From Mytilus trossulus (taxonomy: Eukaryota > Mollusca > Bivalvia > Mytilida > Mytilidae), in the NCBI RefSeq assembly GCF_036588685.1, contig NC_086379.1, positions 75,857,727-75,921,726 on the forward strand: a DNA stretch of 64,000 nt. The letters are read 5' to 3'. Under the pieces are notes generated by a model, which was not told the origin of the DNA, made no database searches, and saw nothing but the letters and a program-made list of their open reading frames with translations. The first letter of the stretch is position 1; the number at the start of each line of letters is the position of its first letter. The translations under genes and the position numbers were made by a program. This document shows, one piece after another, positions 21,390-34,500 of the stretch.

Positions 21390-24300
21390 TTAAACTATGT
21401 TATAACATTCAGCTTGTGGACGTGCTAACCATAACAGGTGGTTTCTTAAAATATATTCCCATAAAATACTCAGAAGTATATAAAAAACAGTTAACATATA
21501 GTGAATGTGAAAATGAACACCAAATAATATCAACAATATTTCAAGAAAATGAAGATAGATTGTATAAAGATAGTGCTTGCTGGAGTCAAATGGTATGCTG
21601 TAAAAAGTGAAGAATATTGTTCTTTTAATCATAATTGTCTTTATTTTCTTCTTTTTCACATGTTGAGCTGATTCCCCTATGTCTCTCTTTTTGTGTCTCT
21701 GCTTCATTTCACTTTCACATTGGGAGGGTATTTCTATGAAAAAAATAAAGTTTGTTATCAAAAACTTAAATCTGAATAAAGAGATACAAATGTATGCATT
21801 ATTTACAACATGAGTGAATAAGTTTATGCAGCCATTAATTCATGCCTGTTGATTTAATCTATGTTTTCATATTTTGAATATTTGATCGGAAACACTACTA
21901 TCCTTTTGGATGGATGTTTGGTTTTTAAATATCGAGCAAAGGATAGCGATTTTTCAGATTTCAGGACTAGAACTTAATAAATATGTATATTGACAAATAT
22001 GTAAATGAAAGCAATCGTATACATATGAATGGATTGATCAATGTTTAAGGTCCAGCAGGAAATTATATGTTTCTTTTGAAGAAATGAGTATTGCACATGC
22101 TTTAGACTAAAATCAACTGACAGCGGAGTGAGATTTTAACATGCATGTTCACCCAAAAGGTTTGCATGCTACTTCAAGACCACATCTAAGCATTTTGAAT
22201 GCCACAGAAGATTCATTTGTCTATGAAAGAAAATAATTAAATAAAAAACAGTAAAAAATTTACCTCTTGATTGGTTTGATGAGCTTATCTTCTCCTTGAC
22301 CAACTTCACAAGATCGGCTTTCTTGTCTTTGCTGGTAAACCTCACACCATTTTCTTTCAAAAGTGATTTCAGTATCTGTACTGCAAAAGTTGAAAAAACA
22401 AAGTAAGGGTTACATGAGTATAAGCAATTTTCTTGATAATTACATACTTGCAAAGTAAAGATTTCAACTACACATTGTCTTGATAATTCCATACTTGCCA
22501 TAAATTATAAAGAAATTTTCAGCACATTCTTTTTTAAAAGAAATAAGAATTTTCTATTTTAATAAAACAAAACAAAATTTAACACAGAAAATTAAAAACA
22601 ACGCATTTGCCTTTTTTTTTTAAATCTGTGTTACTGTTATTTAAAATTAATGTGAAACTTACCAGTCATTTTTTCTGGAGGTCCAGATTTTTTCTCATCA
22701 AACTTCCTTTTTTTGTCTTCCCTTTGCCTTTTTTCTTCGTTTTTGTCATTCTCTTGTAGGTATGTAATAGCTAAATTTATAAATAAAGATCTGGTTAAAT
22801 TGACCCAATTAAGATCTATAATTCACATGATTGAATTAAATACACATTTAAAGTATTAGTTATGACCATCATTATACATGTAAGAAGGAAATAATAAAAT
22901 GTGTTTTGTTTGATTTGTATACATGTACTCTGGTATGTACATGATTTAACAAGGTTTCTTAATTTGCATCATATCGGTATTCGGATTTTTGTTTGTTTGG
23001 AATCTACATAAATGCGGTATGTAAATCTATGGTAAAATAGTCCTGAGATGTACTAATGATTTGTAACAACTCCCAAAAGGAAATATGGAGATTTTCAGGT
23101 AATTATATTTTAGTTGTTTTTTGTGTATTATTAAATTTGGATTATTTCAGAGTAAAATAAGGAGATAAAGCATATACATACCATCAATTAGTTGTTGTCT
23201 ACATGAGCTGTCCATTATGAAGTATCCATCTTTAGGTTGTAGAATGAGTTTTAAGACGAATTCAGCTGATGAAACCCATTTAAATGTTTTTGTTATGATA
23301 AGACTGTCTGGTACTGTTTCTTGCTGTTTGTTAGTTGAACTGAGAATTTGAATGGCAAAATCTGTTGTGGCAGCACCTTCATTGCTTTTTTTCCATATAA
23401 ATTGAGGATGTGCACATTTTCCTTTAACAGATTGCTTAACTATTCTCATTAATTTTCCAAAGCAAAAAAATCCATTATTCCAAGTAGCTATAAAATCTCC
23501 TCTGGTCAAATGTTTATCTTGATTTAAAAGACTCTCAGGTGGTAAAAATTTATCAAATATGGCATAATTTGAATAAAACCTATTCAAACGTGACTGTTTT
23601 GGCATGTAAAATTTACCCTGTTCCCAGGACACAAATTGACTTATATGATACCAGTTTCCTTTGTAAAAGATATGTGTATTCTTTCTAGTTTCCTTTTCTT
23701 GTACCAACTGCTCATTTTGCCCAGTTGTCTGGCTGGTTTCTGTCAGAGATGTAGACAAAGCTACTGGTCCATCAGCTAAGGGTGCATGCATTTCAGAATT
23801 ACTCGACTGTTCATCATTTAGATTCAATTCTTCGTCTTTATCGTGATCCATGATGTCATCACAAGCCATGTCCAGAAGATCTGCACTATGCAATAATTCT
23901 ACATCATTTGCAACCACTGTAAAAAGTATTTCTTCATCATTTAAACTTGATAACTCATCTTGAGTAAGATCTTCTAATTCATCAATATCATTGTGATATA
24001 TTTGTTGTTTATTACTCCATGTGCTGATATCAATTTTGTTGTTTTCATCAATTATACCTGCTTTTTGTAATAAGGTATGCATTTCAGTTTTTTCAAGGAG
24101 TTCTTTGGCATAAATATCACCCTGTCTCATTTCTTCCTCTATAAGAATATTTATGTCCGTTGTGAGATTTGTTAAAAATACTTGTTTTTTAGACGGTTTG
24201 TTAAAATCACACTCTGTTTCTGTAACTTTCTGAATACGTCTACAAATGTCTAGAAATTCTGCATAACAAAAATTGTTTTTTGTTCTAATAAAACATCTAC

Positions 24301-26566
24301 TTTTAGAAAAAATATCCTCACAAGAATTTGAGCCCCACGTCCATGGCTCAAATGGTTGGTTTTTATGATGAAGAAAATGCAGTTTTATCATTAAGATAAA
24401 TGAATGACCGGCTATAATTACATCATTGTATGTTTGATCACTTATAAAAGTCTTGTCTGTTTTATATTTTGAAAGAACAATGCACGTTTTCCAAAGTCGA
24501 CAGAATTGTACAAGTGTCCAGGAAAACTTTATTCTTTTGCGAATAGAAAGTTCCTTATTAAAGTAGATCTCATTTAAAATTTGACCTAAATGAAGATACA
24601 CTATTGTTCCAGCATATTTGTCACCTCCATATTCTTTCAAATGAGATTGAACATTTGGATTGAAAAGTCTTATTGCAGCATTGACATTCTGTTTGTCGTT
24701 CACACGTATATCTGTTTTCCATAGACCTAAAGTATGTTTTAACTCTTCTATGTCAGCAAGTTCCATTAAATGTTCTAGCTGGACGAGATGATCACCCATG
24801 ATCAAAAGTCGACGAATATTCAATAACTGATTTCTCCATTTCTTAAGAAGATGTCTAGGATCTGGAAAAGGACAATCTATACTATCCAACTGATTCTGGG
24901 GTAAGGCAAATGTAAAGTCCTGTCGGTCAATTGTGAAGTCATTACAACCATGATTTTTAAGATATCTGTGTATGTAGAATGACCTTATTTTGGAATCACC
25001 ATCTGCTCCTAAACCATAAATATTGAAATTGTATTGTTGTCCCCATTCCTTGGATTTGATCAACCAATTTAAAGCTGTGCCTTGATTTTCACCTTTTACC
25101 ACTGGGGGCGCAGCTAATATACAGTATGGAATGTCAGAACGTAAAGGCACTAATACGAAAACATAAGTTTGTTGTGCTCTAGGTAAGGAATCATCTTTAA
25201 ACACTTGTATAACATCTTCTGCTGATTGAACAATAATGTCCTTGTTCGTTGCGAAACCTAAGAGTTTGTTACCTTTAGCTCTTATTAATGGCAGAACTGG
25301 TGTTGCATCAACAGCAATAGTAAAGATAATTGACTTAATATCAACATCCTTACACACTTTTTTGTAAAATTCGGCTGCATTTCTAAAGGATGTTTCAGTC
25401 AACGATGTTTCAATAGGTATGGTCTGTCTTGCCTGTAAATAAACTCTCGAAAGGCTTGGTCCTCCAAGATTTCTCCTCATAAGATCAACAGCTACTGGTC
25501 CACCATAATTTAAGAGAAGACTATACAAGTTCACTGTAGATTCACTCCAAATTGGTCTCCTTCTGTTCATATTTTGTAATATATCTCCAAGGAAATCAGA
25601 AAGACAGTTTTCTTTCTGGAGCAAAACAGAAAATTTTATGTAGACATCTGTATCTGGAGAATTTGGATCTGGTCCTTTTTCCTCAAGTGATTTTATTAAT
25701 TCAGTGGTTGTAAAACGCTCCTGGAAAAATCTTTTTTTATCAAGAATACATGAAAAAATAGCTAATTTGTCACCAATAAAATCCTGAAGAAATTTTAGAT
25801 TAATGTTTTTCATACCATCAGAAATTTCTATTGCATTTACAGTGTATGATATCTGTTGATATTTAAATTTCTCAATTTGTGATAAGACTGTTTTCTTTGT
25901 CACTATTTCATTCAACATTAAATCTCCTTTGCATGTTATGTGTTTTTCTATATTTGAAGCTAATGTTTCCATATAAAATCGCATGTTTTGCATATCATTC
26001 CCTTCATCTTTCTTATTTTCTTGATAATCATTTTGAAATACATAACAAAGTTCATTTGCTTTCCATTTGGTCATTTCTGTATTTTGTTTGAGCAGCTTCT
26101 CTTTCAGCTGCAATTCTTTCATAGTATTTTCAGATTCCCGGTCTATCTCACGCTGCAATTTGGTATTTGAAACTGAAGTTGGTGTGTTAGGAACCTGTGA
26201 CTGTGTTTTCTTATCTTTCATTGTTCCTCCAAAAAAAGTCAATAAAGTTGATTTCTGCTTCAGTGAAACAACACTCAAGATATTTTTTACAGAATCATCC
26301 TTAACACACCACTGCGTTTTGAATTTATGACTTTCAGAATTAAAATGACGCAAAACATTACTGAAGTGGTTTAAAGATTCAGTGGAGATTGAAACTTTAC
26401 ACTTTAGGCAAGTTACTGAGTTTTTATCAAATTTAACGTCCCTTTTAAATTGTGAAGATTGTATGGCAGATTTCAGCATTTCATGCTTGGATGTCAGGAT
26501 AAGTCCAACATGAAGAATGACAGCTATAAATATCAATGAATTAAATCTTTTACACATAGTCACCAT
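21390..26566 (-). CDS. Transposase: zinc finger, RNase H-like DDE core, SAP-like tail (four exons)
   Basis: - strand exons 26566-23182, 22770-22663, 22380-22264 and 21733-21390, with GT-AG borders and phases that fit, giving about 1,317 residues. CxxC at 53/56 with H74 and H80 forms a BED/C2H2-like finger. A charged coiled stretch (about 135-205) follows. The RNase H-like core shows AVDATPV (D420), GADGDSK (D522/D524), then FPDPRHLLKKWRNQL (about 567-581) and GSNSCEDIFSKSR (E750), the arrangement of hAT/P-element/THAP9-type transposases with a helical insert before the final Glu. Residues about 850-950 are acidic. The third exon encodes a SAP-like helix pair (LKSLLKENGVRFTSKDKKADL), a probable DNA-binding tail; the last exon begins with a basic stretch (MKQRHKKRD, HVKKKKIK). 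The true start may be Met30, since residues 10-25 are oddly hydrophobic. The last exon overlaps a possible + strand exon and is the least certain. Presumably binds the terminal repeats and cuts and joins the element. Confidence 0.85.
21413..21592 (+). CDS. Possible small + strand exon, unrecognised, antisense to transposase exon 4
   Basis: A 180-base open stretch with a good acceptor (CATTCAG|CTTG) and donor (CAAATG|GTATGC), encoding a charged peptide (LVDVLTITGGFLKYIPIKYS ...). It lies fully opposite the proposed last transposase exon, so at most one is probably real. I find no partner exons. Confidence 0.2.
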
Positions 26567-27997
26567 TTTGCTAGTTGAAATGTATCACCATAGTATCCAG
26601 TATTATATTTATTAATATGTTGCGTTATATTCAATCTAACAAATGGTCAACATAATAAATTCCCATTCCTGAGATGAAAATTATTCCTAATTCTTATTGA
26701 TAATCCACGATATACAACTAGTAACTTTTACTGACATGTGCTTGAGGTCAAATACACTTGATCAGTTAGATAGTCTAATTAACCAATTATATCCAATTAG
26801 AAATGGATAGTTTAAAAGATATTTACAGTTATATTTATTAGATTGCAACACTTTATTGATGTTAATTAATCTTTCCAACATATTACAACCTCTTATCACC
26901 CCCCCTGCTGATAAAGATAACAAAGTCTAATGACTGGACATGAAACTTTATGTGTAACCATGGTAATCCAACCACTGACCACAAGAACATTTAATATGTA
27001 ATTTTTAAGTTATTTACTTCCAGGACATGAAAATCAACCCTCCTTTTCTTTTTCTTTTTCTTTTTAGTAGATTCATGGTATGTGTCTTGTTTTCTCCTCA
27101 GATACATGATATTTATTCAAATGAAATGAAAAAATCATTTTACCTTGTGAAACGATTTATATAAATAAATTCATGTTGACTGTCAACAATAAAACCATAT
27201 ATCAATGGAATATGCAAAATTATTAAAAACAATCCTTTAGCTTTATATATTATTTTAATTATTTAAAACTGCCAAAAAAGGACAGATAAAATAAAAGTAA
27301 AATATAAAAACCATAAATATGTTGTTTTTTAAAACATTAATCTGGATACTTTCTGTCTAAATCTTGAAATTATATATTTCCGGAATAAAAGTATTAACAG
27401 TAAAAAGATAGATGTTTCATGACTTTACACTTATGCATGCCAACAATTTATAATATTCTAGGGCCTCTTTGATCTAGTTTTTTTTGTGCATGTCTCTTTC
27501 AATTTTTTTTATTTTGATTCAAAATTTATATGTTTCAAAAGACCCTTAATTTTTTTTTTTTCTGATAATAAATGTAAAAATATACTAGTACCCTAGTTAT
27601 TCAGATTTGAAATATAATTTTTTAAAAACAAGAATAAAATATATATTTGAATACAATACTTTCAGTTTGACATCACATTAATATTCTATTTTGAAATATT
27701 TATTTACCAAAAAATATACTAATCAAATCATTCCCTATCTTTAATTTATTTAAACAGCAAAAGTAACATAAATCTGTATAATAGGAAATTTAAGTAGTGT
27801 GTGATTTCCTGTTTCTTGTGCTCATGTGGTTGTATCCCTATGGGATATAACATGAAAGGAATCAGTCAGTATTAAGCAACCTGTTAATGTCCTGGTAATG
27901 TACACATACTACTGCAGGTACTAGTACTTTGGAAATTTACGTTGCTGAAATATATATTGGACCTTTTTTAAACACAAAATTTGGGAATATAATTAAA
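26567..27997. promoter_or_regulatory. Divergent spacer between transposase and CUT-homeodomain genes
   Basis: 1.4 kb of AT-rich DNA between two genes transcribed away from each other, so it should hold both promoters. A few ATTGAT/ATCAAT words occur (about 26696, 26852, 27199), variants of the CUT-type site, but in DNA this AT-rich they are weak evidence. No TATA box can be assigned with confidence. Confidence 0.45.
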
Positions 27998-30521
27998 ATG
28001 TCTGAGCAGGAGATATTAAACGTTTTTGAATGCTCAAATGAGTTTGATTTGCTAAGTGACAGTGAAACTTCGAACAGTGAAAACAGTACAGAAGAACCTT
28101 GTGGGTCAAGAGATGTCCATGTGTATGATTGGGACTCGTCAGATGATGACATGCCTAATCTCCATATACCTAAAAGACAAAAGAAGAAAGCACAGAAACT
28201 GTCAAGTGAAGAGGAAAATCAAGATACAGACTGTTCTGAAAGTGATAATGATCTAAGACTAGATGTGGAAGTGGAGGAGGGAAACCAGGGTTCAGTGGAA
28301 GAAGAGGGAGACTGGGATTCTGTTGAAGAGGAGGGAGACCAGGGTTCTGTGGAGGAGGATGATGAAGGAGACCAGGGAGCCCCCAATGACAATGAAGAAC
28401 ACAACAAGGAATCAGATTCAGAGTCAGATGACTCAAATCTTATTGACATTGAGACAGTTTCAAAATTATTTCGGAAAAAGTTAAAGAAATTTGGCATATC
28501 ACAGAGGATGGCAGCCAAGAATATTTTAAAGTGTAGCCAGTCCACCATTAGTGAACTATATGCAAAGGCCTCAAGACTGAAATCTTCAAAAGAACTGAGT
28601 CTTCGAGGCCGGGAGTTATATGACAAAATGCAAACCTGGTTAACATCATCAGCTGCTCAGAAGGAAACCCAAAGAAGTATGATACAGCAAAGGGGTATGT
28701 TAACACATCTTTATTTTTATAGAGAAGATTTTGAGATAATTTACCTTCTGAGCCATGTTGTTGTTGGCACTTTCAGGCGCGGATCCAGAAGGTGGGGTTC
28801 AGGGGGTTGGACCCCCCCTTTTTTGGACGATCAATGTATTTGAATGGGGACATGAAGTTGGACCCCCCCTTATTGGTCCTGGGTTAAGGACCCCCCTTTT
28901 TTTAGAAGGCTGGATCCGCCCCTGATTTTTTACACTATTTAGTTTTATCAAATTTAAGTAAGATTAGAAAAACAAGAACAGGACTGATGGACAGAGGCAC
29001 ATGATCAAAAACCATTCCACGGTTCACTTTTTTTTTTGCATGGGGTATAATTATCTGCAGTCTCATTAAATATTTTCAAAACATCATTAATAAAAAACAA
29101 TATTTATAATTTCATAAAGTATACTTTTTACACCAAGGAATTTACAATAAACATAATACTTAAATAACAGACCTTCTTTTGAAAATCTAAAATTAAATTG
29201 TTTTCCAATTTTTTTTACTTAATTTGGCATTAAAATTTAAAAGATCATATCATAGGGAACATGTGTTCTTAGTATAAAGTTGATTCGTCTTCAACTTCAT
29301 GAAAAACTACCTCGACTAAAAACTTTAACCTGAAGATGGATGGATAGACAAACAGACGGACCCACAGACTGATAAAACAAATAATATGTGGGGCACAAAA
29401 ATTATGATTCCAAATTAGACCTTTATATTTTTATACTGATGAATTAGACATAAGAAGATGTGGTGCATGTGGTATGAGTGCCAATGAGACAACTCTCCAT
29501 CCAAGTCACAATTTATCAAAGTAAACCATTATAGGTCAAAGTATGGTCTTCTTTTAAAAATGTAGATTTAATGAAGTACCCGGTACATTACTAATGAAGT
29601 GACAACATCAAGAGATCAATATAGGATAAAAAAAAAAAAAAAAAACTTAAATCAAATAATTGGGGGTGGAGTTAAAATTTTTGTTTATTAAAATCAAATT
29701 TTAATAATTTTCCCTGATAAAGTTGAAAAGGGGGGGGGGGGAGGTTCAATGAAAAAAACTATGTGAACTCAGTTGTTTATCCTCCATTGATTGAATTTTT
29801 GATGTCGTCCCTAAATAAAAATAAATTTTACCTAGACTGTTTTTTTTAAACTATTGACAACAGGCTGAAATTTTATAAGATAAACCCTTCACAGAAATTA
29901 AAGATAACACACTTTAATAATTAAGAGACCAAAATGTATTAATGGCAAATAATTAACAAGAGAATATTAGATAAATATGCTTTCCATACACATGGCATCA
30001 TAACCATAACTTGTAATTAATTCAATTTGTTGTATAAGTTTATTTTATTTTATGCTTTGGTGTAACTTATATTTTAGGTTTCTTAAATGAAATTCATTGT
30101 ATAACAGTAACTTAGCTTCATTTCATGGTTTTGATAAAAAAAAAAATAATAATAAAATTGGTAGAAAATATTGCAAGGCACAAAATTTTACAATTATTAT
30201 ATCATTATTATCATAAAAAAAACCTTAACCTTTTTAACCTTTATTTCAGCATACAGTGCCAAACCTACTCCGCCAAGAAAGAAGGGATCTAAGGCTATCA
30301 AATTTTCTGCAGTTCAAATGGCTGTGTTGGTCAAATTATATAGAAAAGATGACAGACCAGCAACAAAGAAACAGCAACTGATAGCTGAAGTCCTTAATTT
30401 GGAAATTCACCAAATAAGGACTTGGTTCAACAATCAACGAGCCAGAAATTTTCCAGCAGGAAAAGAACATTCTTCACAGAACATTCCAGATGATCTTGAT
30501 ATCTTTGTAAATAATTACTAA
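27998..30521 (+). CDS. CUT-homeodomain (ONECUT/CUX-like) transcription factor carried by the transposon
   Basis: Exons 27998-28694 and 30250-30521 (donor GGG|GTATGT, acceptor TTTCAG|CATAC, phase 1) give 322 residues. I chose ATG 27998 (MSEQEIL); an in-frame ATG at 27929 would add 23 residues. Residues 1-145 are strongly acidic and Ser/Glu-rich with a repeated EEEGDQGSV motif, resembling an activation or chromatin-interaction region, with a basic KRQKKK at 59-64. Residues about 148-216 match a CUT domain: IDIETVSKLFRKKLKKFGIS, then KCSQSTISEL (SQGTLSDL in ONECUT), then RGRELYDKMQTWL. Residues about 240-298 form a homeodomain ending in helix 3 IRTWFNNQRARNF, with the invariant W48, F49, N51 and R53. 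One CUT plus one homeodomain is the ONECUT plan. Predicted nuclear DNA-binding factor recognising ATCGAT/ATCAAT cores, which are arrayed in the element's own ends. Confidence 0.88.
28774..28924. mobile_element. Palindromic MITE in the CUT-homeodomain intron
   Basis: Ends CAGGCGCGGATCCAG and CTGGATCCGCCCCTG are inverted repeats; the middle is rich in GGACCCCCCC runs. A second copy in the other orientation is at about 50080-50250. It causes a spurious read-through of the CUT exon frame to 28843. Confidence 0.8.
29190..30249. other. Intron of the CUT-homeodomain gene with repeat insertions
   Basis: About 29190-29400 is an inverted copy of the GGGGCA-hairpin repeat. 29440-29570 is a fragment of the 'gagtgccaatgagacaactc' repeat. 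Homopolymer runs occur at 29631-29645 (A) and 29728-29741 (G). No further coding sequence. Confidence 0.7.
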
Positions 30522-31519
30522 CAGTGAACTTGTATGTTTTAATGGGACTTAATTTTCTAACTGTATTTGGGCTTCAAAATTATTCATTTTTATTTTAAAA
30601 ATGGGGGTGGGGGTAATGAAATATTCTTTTTCCAATTTTGATCAGAACTATAATATATTACAACCATTGTTGGCTCTAATTTTGGGGATAGATTATATTC
30701 ACTTTTTATCCTACAATGGGTTAAATAATAACTAACAGTGTATTTGTGTGTTCTAATGGTATCTGATTTTCTAATTGTAATTCCGCTACAAAATAATTCT
30801 TTTTTTATTTTGAAAAGACCCCCCACCCCTGAGTGGGTCTATCCTGCTATGGGTAAAGTTATCTGTTTCCAGTTATTATAAGGCAAGATCTCAAAGATAA
30901 AATTATTGTTCCTTAACCATGTTTGGTTGAATTCATTTGGATTTTTTAAAATCAAAAGGAAGATAGTTTTTTTTCAATAACTAAATTATAAGAAAATTGT
31001 CTAGAATGTTACCAGCTTGTCCACCTATAAATCCCCAGATATTCATTTTGATATTTTCATTAAAGATTAACAAACTTCCTGTAACTGTTATCTCAGTAAC
31101 ACAACATTTGATCAATTGAACATGTAGCATCAAATTTGATAAAACTAAATTACACATGTATGCATGTGTTACATTTATATGGTGACTGTTCCATAGAGAT
31201 AGTTAACCGTCAATTTTTTTTTTCTCTCTAAAAATGTGTTTTTTTTAAATATTAAAATGTGTTAATAAAAGATTGATGTTGTATTTGTGTTGTTCAAACT
31301 CTGCCTTAAATCTCCCAAGTGGTTACTAGGTTATTTGATTCTTATCTCAGTCTTTAATACTTTTACTTCTTCCCATGGAGGTTAAGTAACCTAATTGCTG
31401 TTACATTCTTCCATGGCTATTACTGGCTATTAATAAACAGCAGGGTGTTTGGTTTTATGTTTGAATCACAGGAATAAGTCTGAACAGCATGATTCTTTTC
31501 GTAATTTAGTATTGGATTC

Positions 31520-34500
31520 ATGATGGCCACCTTAAATTTGTCAAGAGATCAATTCTATGACCTGTACAAAAAATTACAATTCAGAGTTTTGATAAATTCT
31601 GTTGTTAAAGGCAGACATGCAAGTTCTGAAAAGGTGTGCATGGAATATCTTGAGGTTAGTGCTGAGCCACACAATCCGCTTGACAATAAAGCCTTTATTG
31701 TAGCACATGTGCTTCCAGGACCAAGTGGTCCAGTCTATGGACGTGTACCAAAAGGACTTCAAGAATTATTTTATAATGTGGACATATTTTCTAATGAAAC
31801 TGGAACTGTATATGAATTATGGTGGTAAGTTATTCTATGAGTGATGTTGGATTTACATTATTTGCTTAATGTTCAGTGGCATTTGTTTTATGCATATTTC
31901 AGGACAAGTAATTAAATGAGCATAAAACAGTTTTCATTTCTGATTTCTTCACTTATTGTATCAGGATTTAAACCTGCCAATCTCCCCCAAGACAGTGAGA
32001 CTATATATTCTTAAGTCATCTTTTCGCATATCATTCAACTCTTTGTTTCGAAAGCAAGTTAAAATTAGTAATATAACAGCATACATATCTGTGGTCTAAT
32101 ATATTCTATCCATACTAATGTTTTAATTTGCTGAGCCAACCTGCTAGGAATTTATTTTAGGAAAGACAGATTTCTTTAAATCATGTTCAAGCCTGCCACA
32201 TTCTTTATTTCGGTGGTTGTTGTTGGTTCATGTCTGTCCTATTTGTTTTATTAATTACTAGGCTGTTAGTTTTCTCAATTGAATTGTTTTCATTTTTTAT
32301 GTTGGGGCCTTTTAAAGCCGACTATAAGGGATGGAGATTTCTCATTGTTGAAGGCAGAAGGTTTGAATTGCCGACAAGTGCTTAAATTCACTATTAATTA
32401 AATTAGAATTTGGTTAATGGTTGTCTCAATGGCATTTATACAACATCTCCTTGTGTTTATAGTGTGTCAATATTTTTCAACAAAATTTGACTATACAAAA
32501 TCCTTCAATAAATGATCTTGAGTGGCTTCCATTTATTTCATTCATACTATAAAAAAAACTTTAGTAAGAACTTGACAATTAGTAGTTCACAGAAATAGTT
32601 TTTGGTCAAGCATGAACATATACAATATATGTCGAAAAATATAAAATCTATTTTTATGAGCTGTAGAAACAGGACCAAAGTCAACCTTGCTTTTCTCTTT
32701 TTTAGCAGTGAGCATAACTGAATATTATATTTTCAGCAATGTACATATATTTTTTTTATCCTGAAATTTCCAACTTAAGTTGTTTAAATTAAAATTATTG
32801 TCTCTAATGTCTACCAAAAAATTCAACATACTTTAAATGAGAACCACGAAGAGGACCCCAAAATGAACTGGTACACAAAAAGAAATATCAATACTACCGC
32901 TTGCTTTACATGGAAAAGGGGTAACAGGAGACTTTGTTTGTACAAGTACAAATGAAATAAAGCAAAACAATATTTGTGTATCTTTTATCTGTATAATAGT
33001 TAGCTGATTGCAGGGTTACAGTTTTCCTGTTTTACTACTGGCAAAGAATTCTTAGTACATGATACTGTTTTGTTGTACAGTGCTTCAGTTCATTTTCATG
33101 AACTATGAACATGATGAACATGAACTTTCATGAAACATTTTTGATTTTAACTATGAATTATTATGGATAAAGTGTGATGAAATAACACAAGCAAATATAC
33201 ATACAAATAACTTGAGGAATCCTGAACAGAATATACCCCCCTTTTTCCCCATCACAACACACAGACAATGAAATCATGAAATTGGCCAGAAGCAACATAT
33301 AGAAATATCAATCAATATCTTTGGTCTTGTGTCAGTATTGTCTTTGTCATGAAATATGCCCAATCTGCTATACCATATTAAGGCATTTCAAGTGCCATTG
33401 CTCATTAACTTTCTGTTGAAAATTCTTGTTTCTAAGGGACATATGATTTCAATGGAATAATCCCATCTCAGTTTAAGAGAAGGAAATTCATGTGGCATTG
33501 AATACGTACTGGAGTGTGCAAATATGACAAGGTATATGTATCAAAAATTGTGCATGTGATGCAAACGTATATCATTAAAACAAAACTATGAGTCAAAATT
33601 ATTGCTGTAACAGACGTTCATAGACCATTCAATGTCCTTCTGTTATAAGTTCTTTTTTTCTCTTCAAAATGAAGCATCACCAAAGTTTGAGATAAACAAA
33701 CTCATAACTCTTGCTATCAATTTACTTCTGAAAAATCTGAACTAATCTATTGATTCAAAACAACAACATAATTTATCTTATATATATAGGAAAATGTTAC
33801 AAGGAGTCGTGGCTGTATTACAATGAATATTTAAATTTTAGTAAACCAACAGTTGACAAGGATGAACCAAGCAAGCCAAGTAGGTGGAGCCGAGGAGGAG
33901 GGCTCGAGCAGCCTTGTCAATATGTGATTTGGGTTGGAAGACTAATCCTTGAAAAGGTGAAAAAGGATTTAGAGGAATTAGATATTCCTTATCAGGTGGG
34001 TTTATCTAAGAAAAGAACCTCAATTTGAATAGACCAGGGTGACCAAAGGTCTAAGTAGTTAATGTTAAGTAGTCTCAATCTCAACTTTATATTTGTCTCG
34101 TTTTATAATTTTAGTGCTTGAAACATGCTAACCTAATAAGATCTGACTAAACCGTGTTGTTATTATTCATTGTCGAAGGCCATATTTATGGTGATATCGA
34201 TATCATTTGGATTCTGGTTGATTGGTAGACTTCTTCCACCAATAAAATTTAAGATTAAACTTCAATAGTTAATCAATCAATCCCATTCTTAAATTGTTGG
34301 ATTTCTTTCCTCATAATAAAGTATTTTAAAAATCAATTGAGCCACAATGTAGTTGCATAAATTATAATTGACAATTGGCTGAATGTGGTAAATTAAAAAC
34401 ATGAGTTATATTCCATAAAAAAGATTAAAAAAAAATATGCATAGGAAAAGAACAAAAGTAATTATACCAGTTCGTATGCCTTATCTCCGATTGAGGTCTT

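Noticed and set aside
22219..22264. Very short (about 43-bp) intron ending the transposase with a stop soon after
   Set aside because: Shorter than plausible introns here; the acceptor at 21734 fits in phase and continues with a basic tail.
28695..28843. Read-through C-terminal extension of the CUT exon
   Set aside because: It runs past a strong donor (GTATGT) into a palindromic MITE; the homeodomain exon at 30250 fits in phase.
33790..33841. Acceptor at 33789 for the second exon of the HIRAN-like gene
   Set aside because: Its phase does not fit the donor at 31824 and gives an early stop; the acceptor at 33841 restores a continuous frame.
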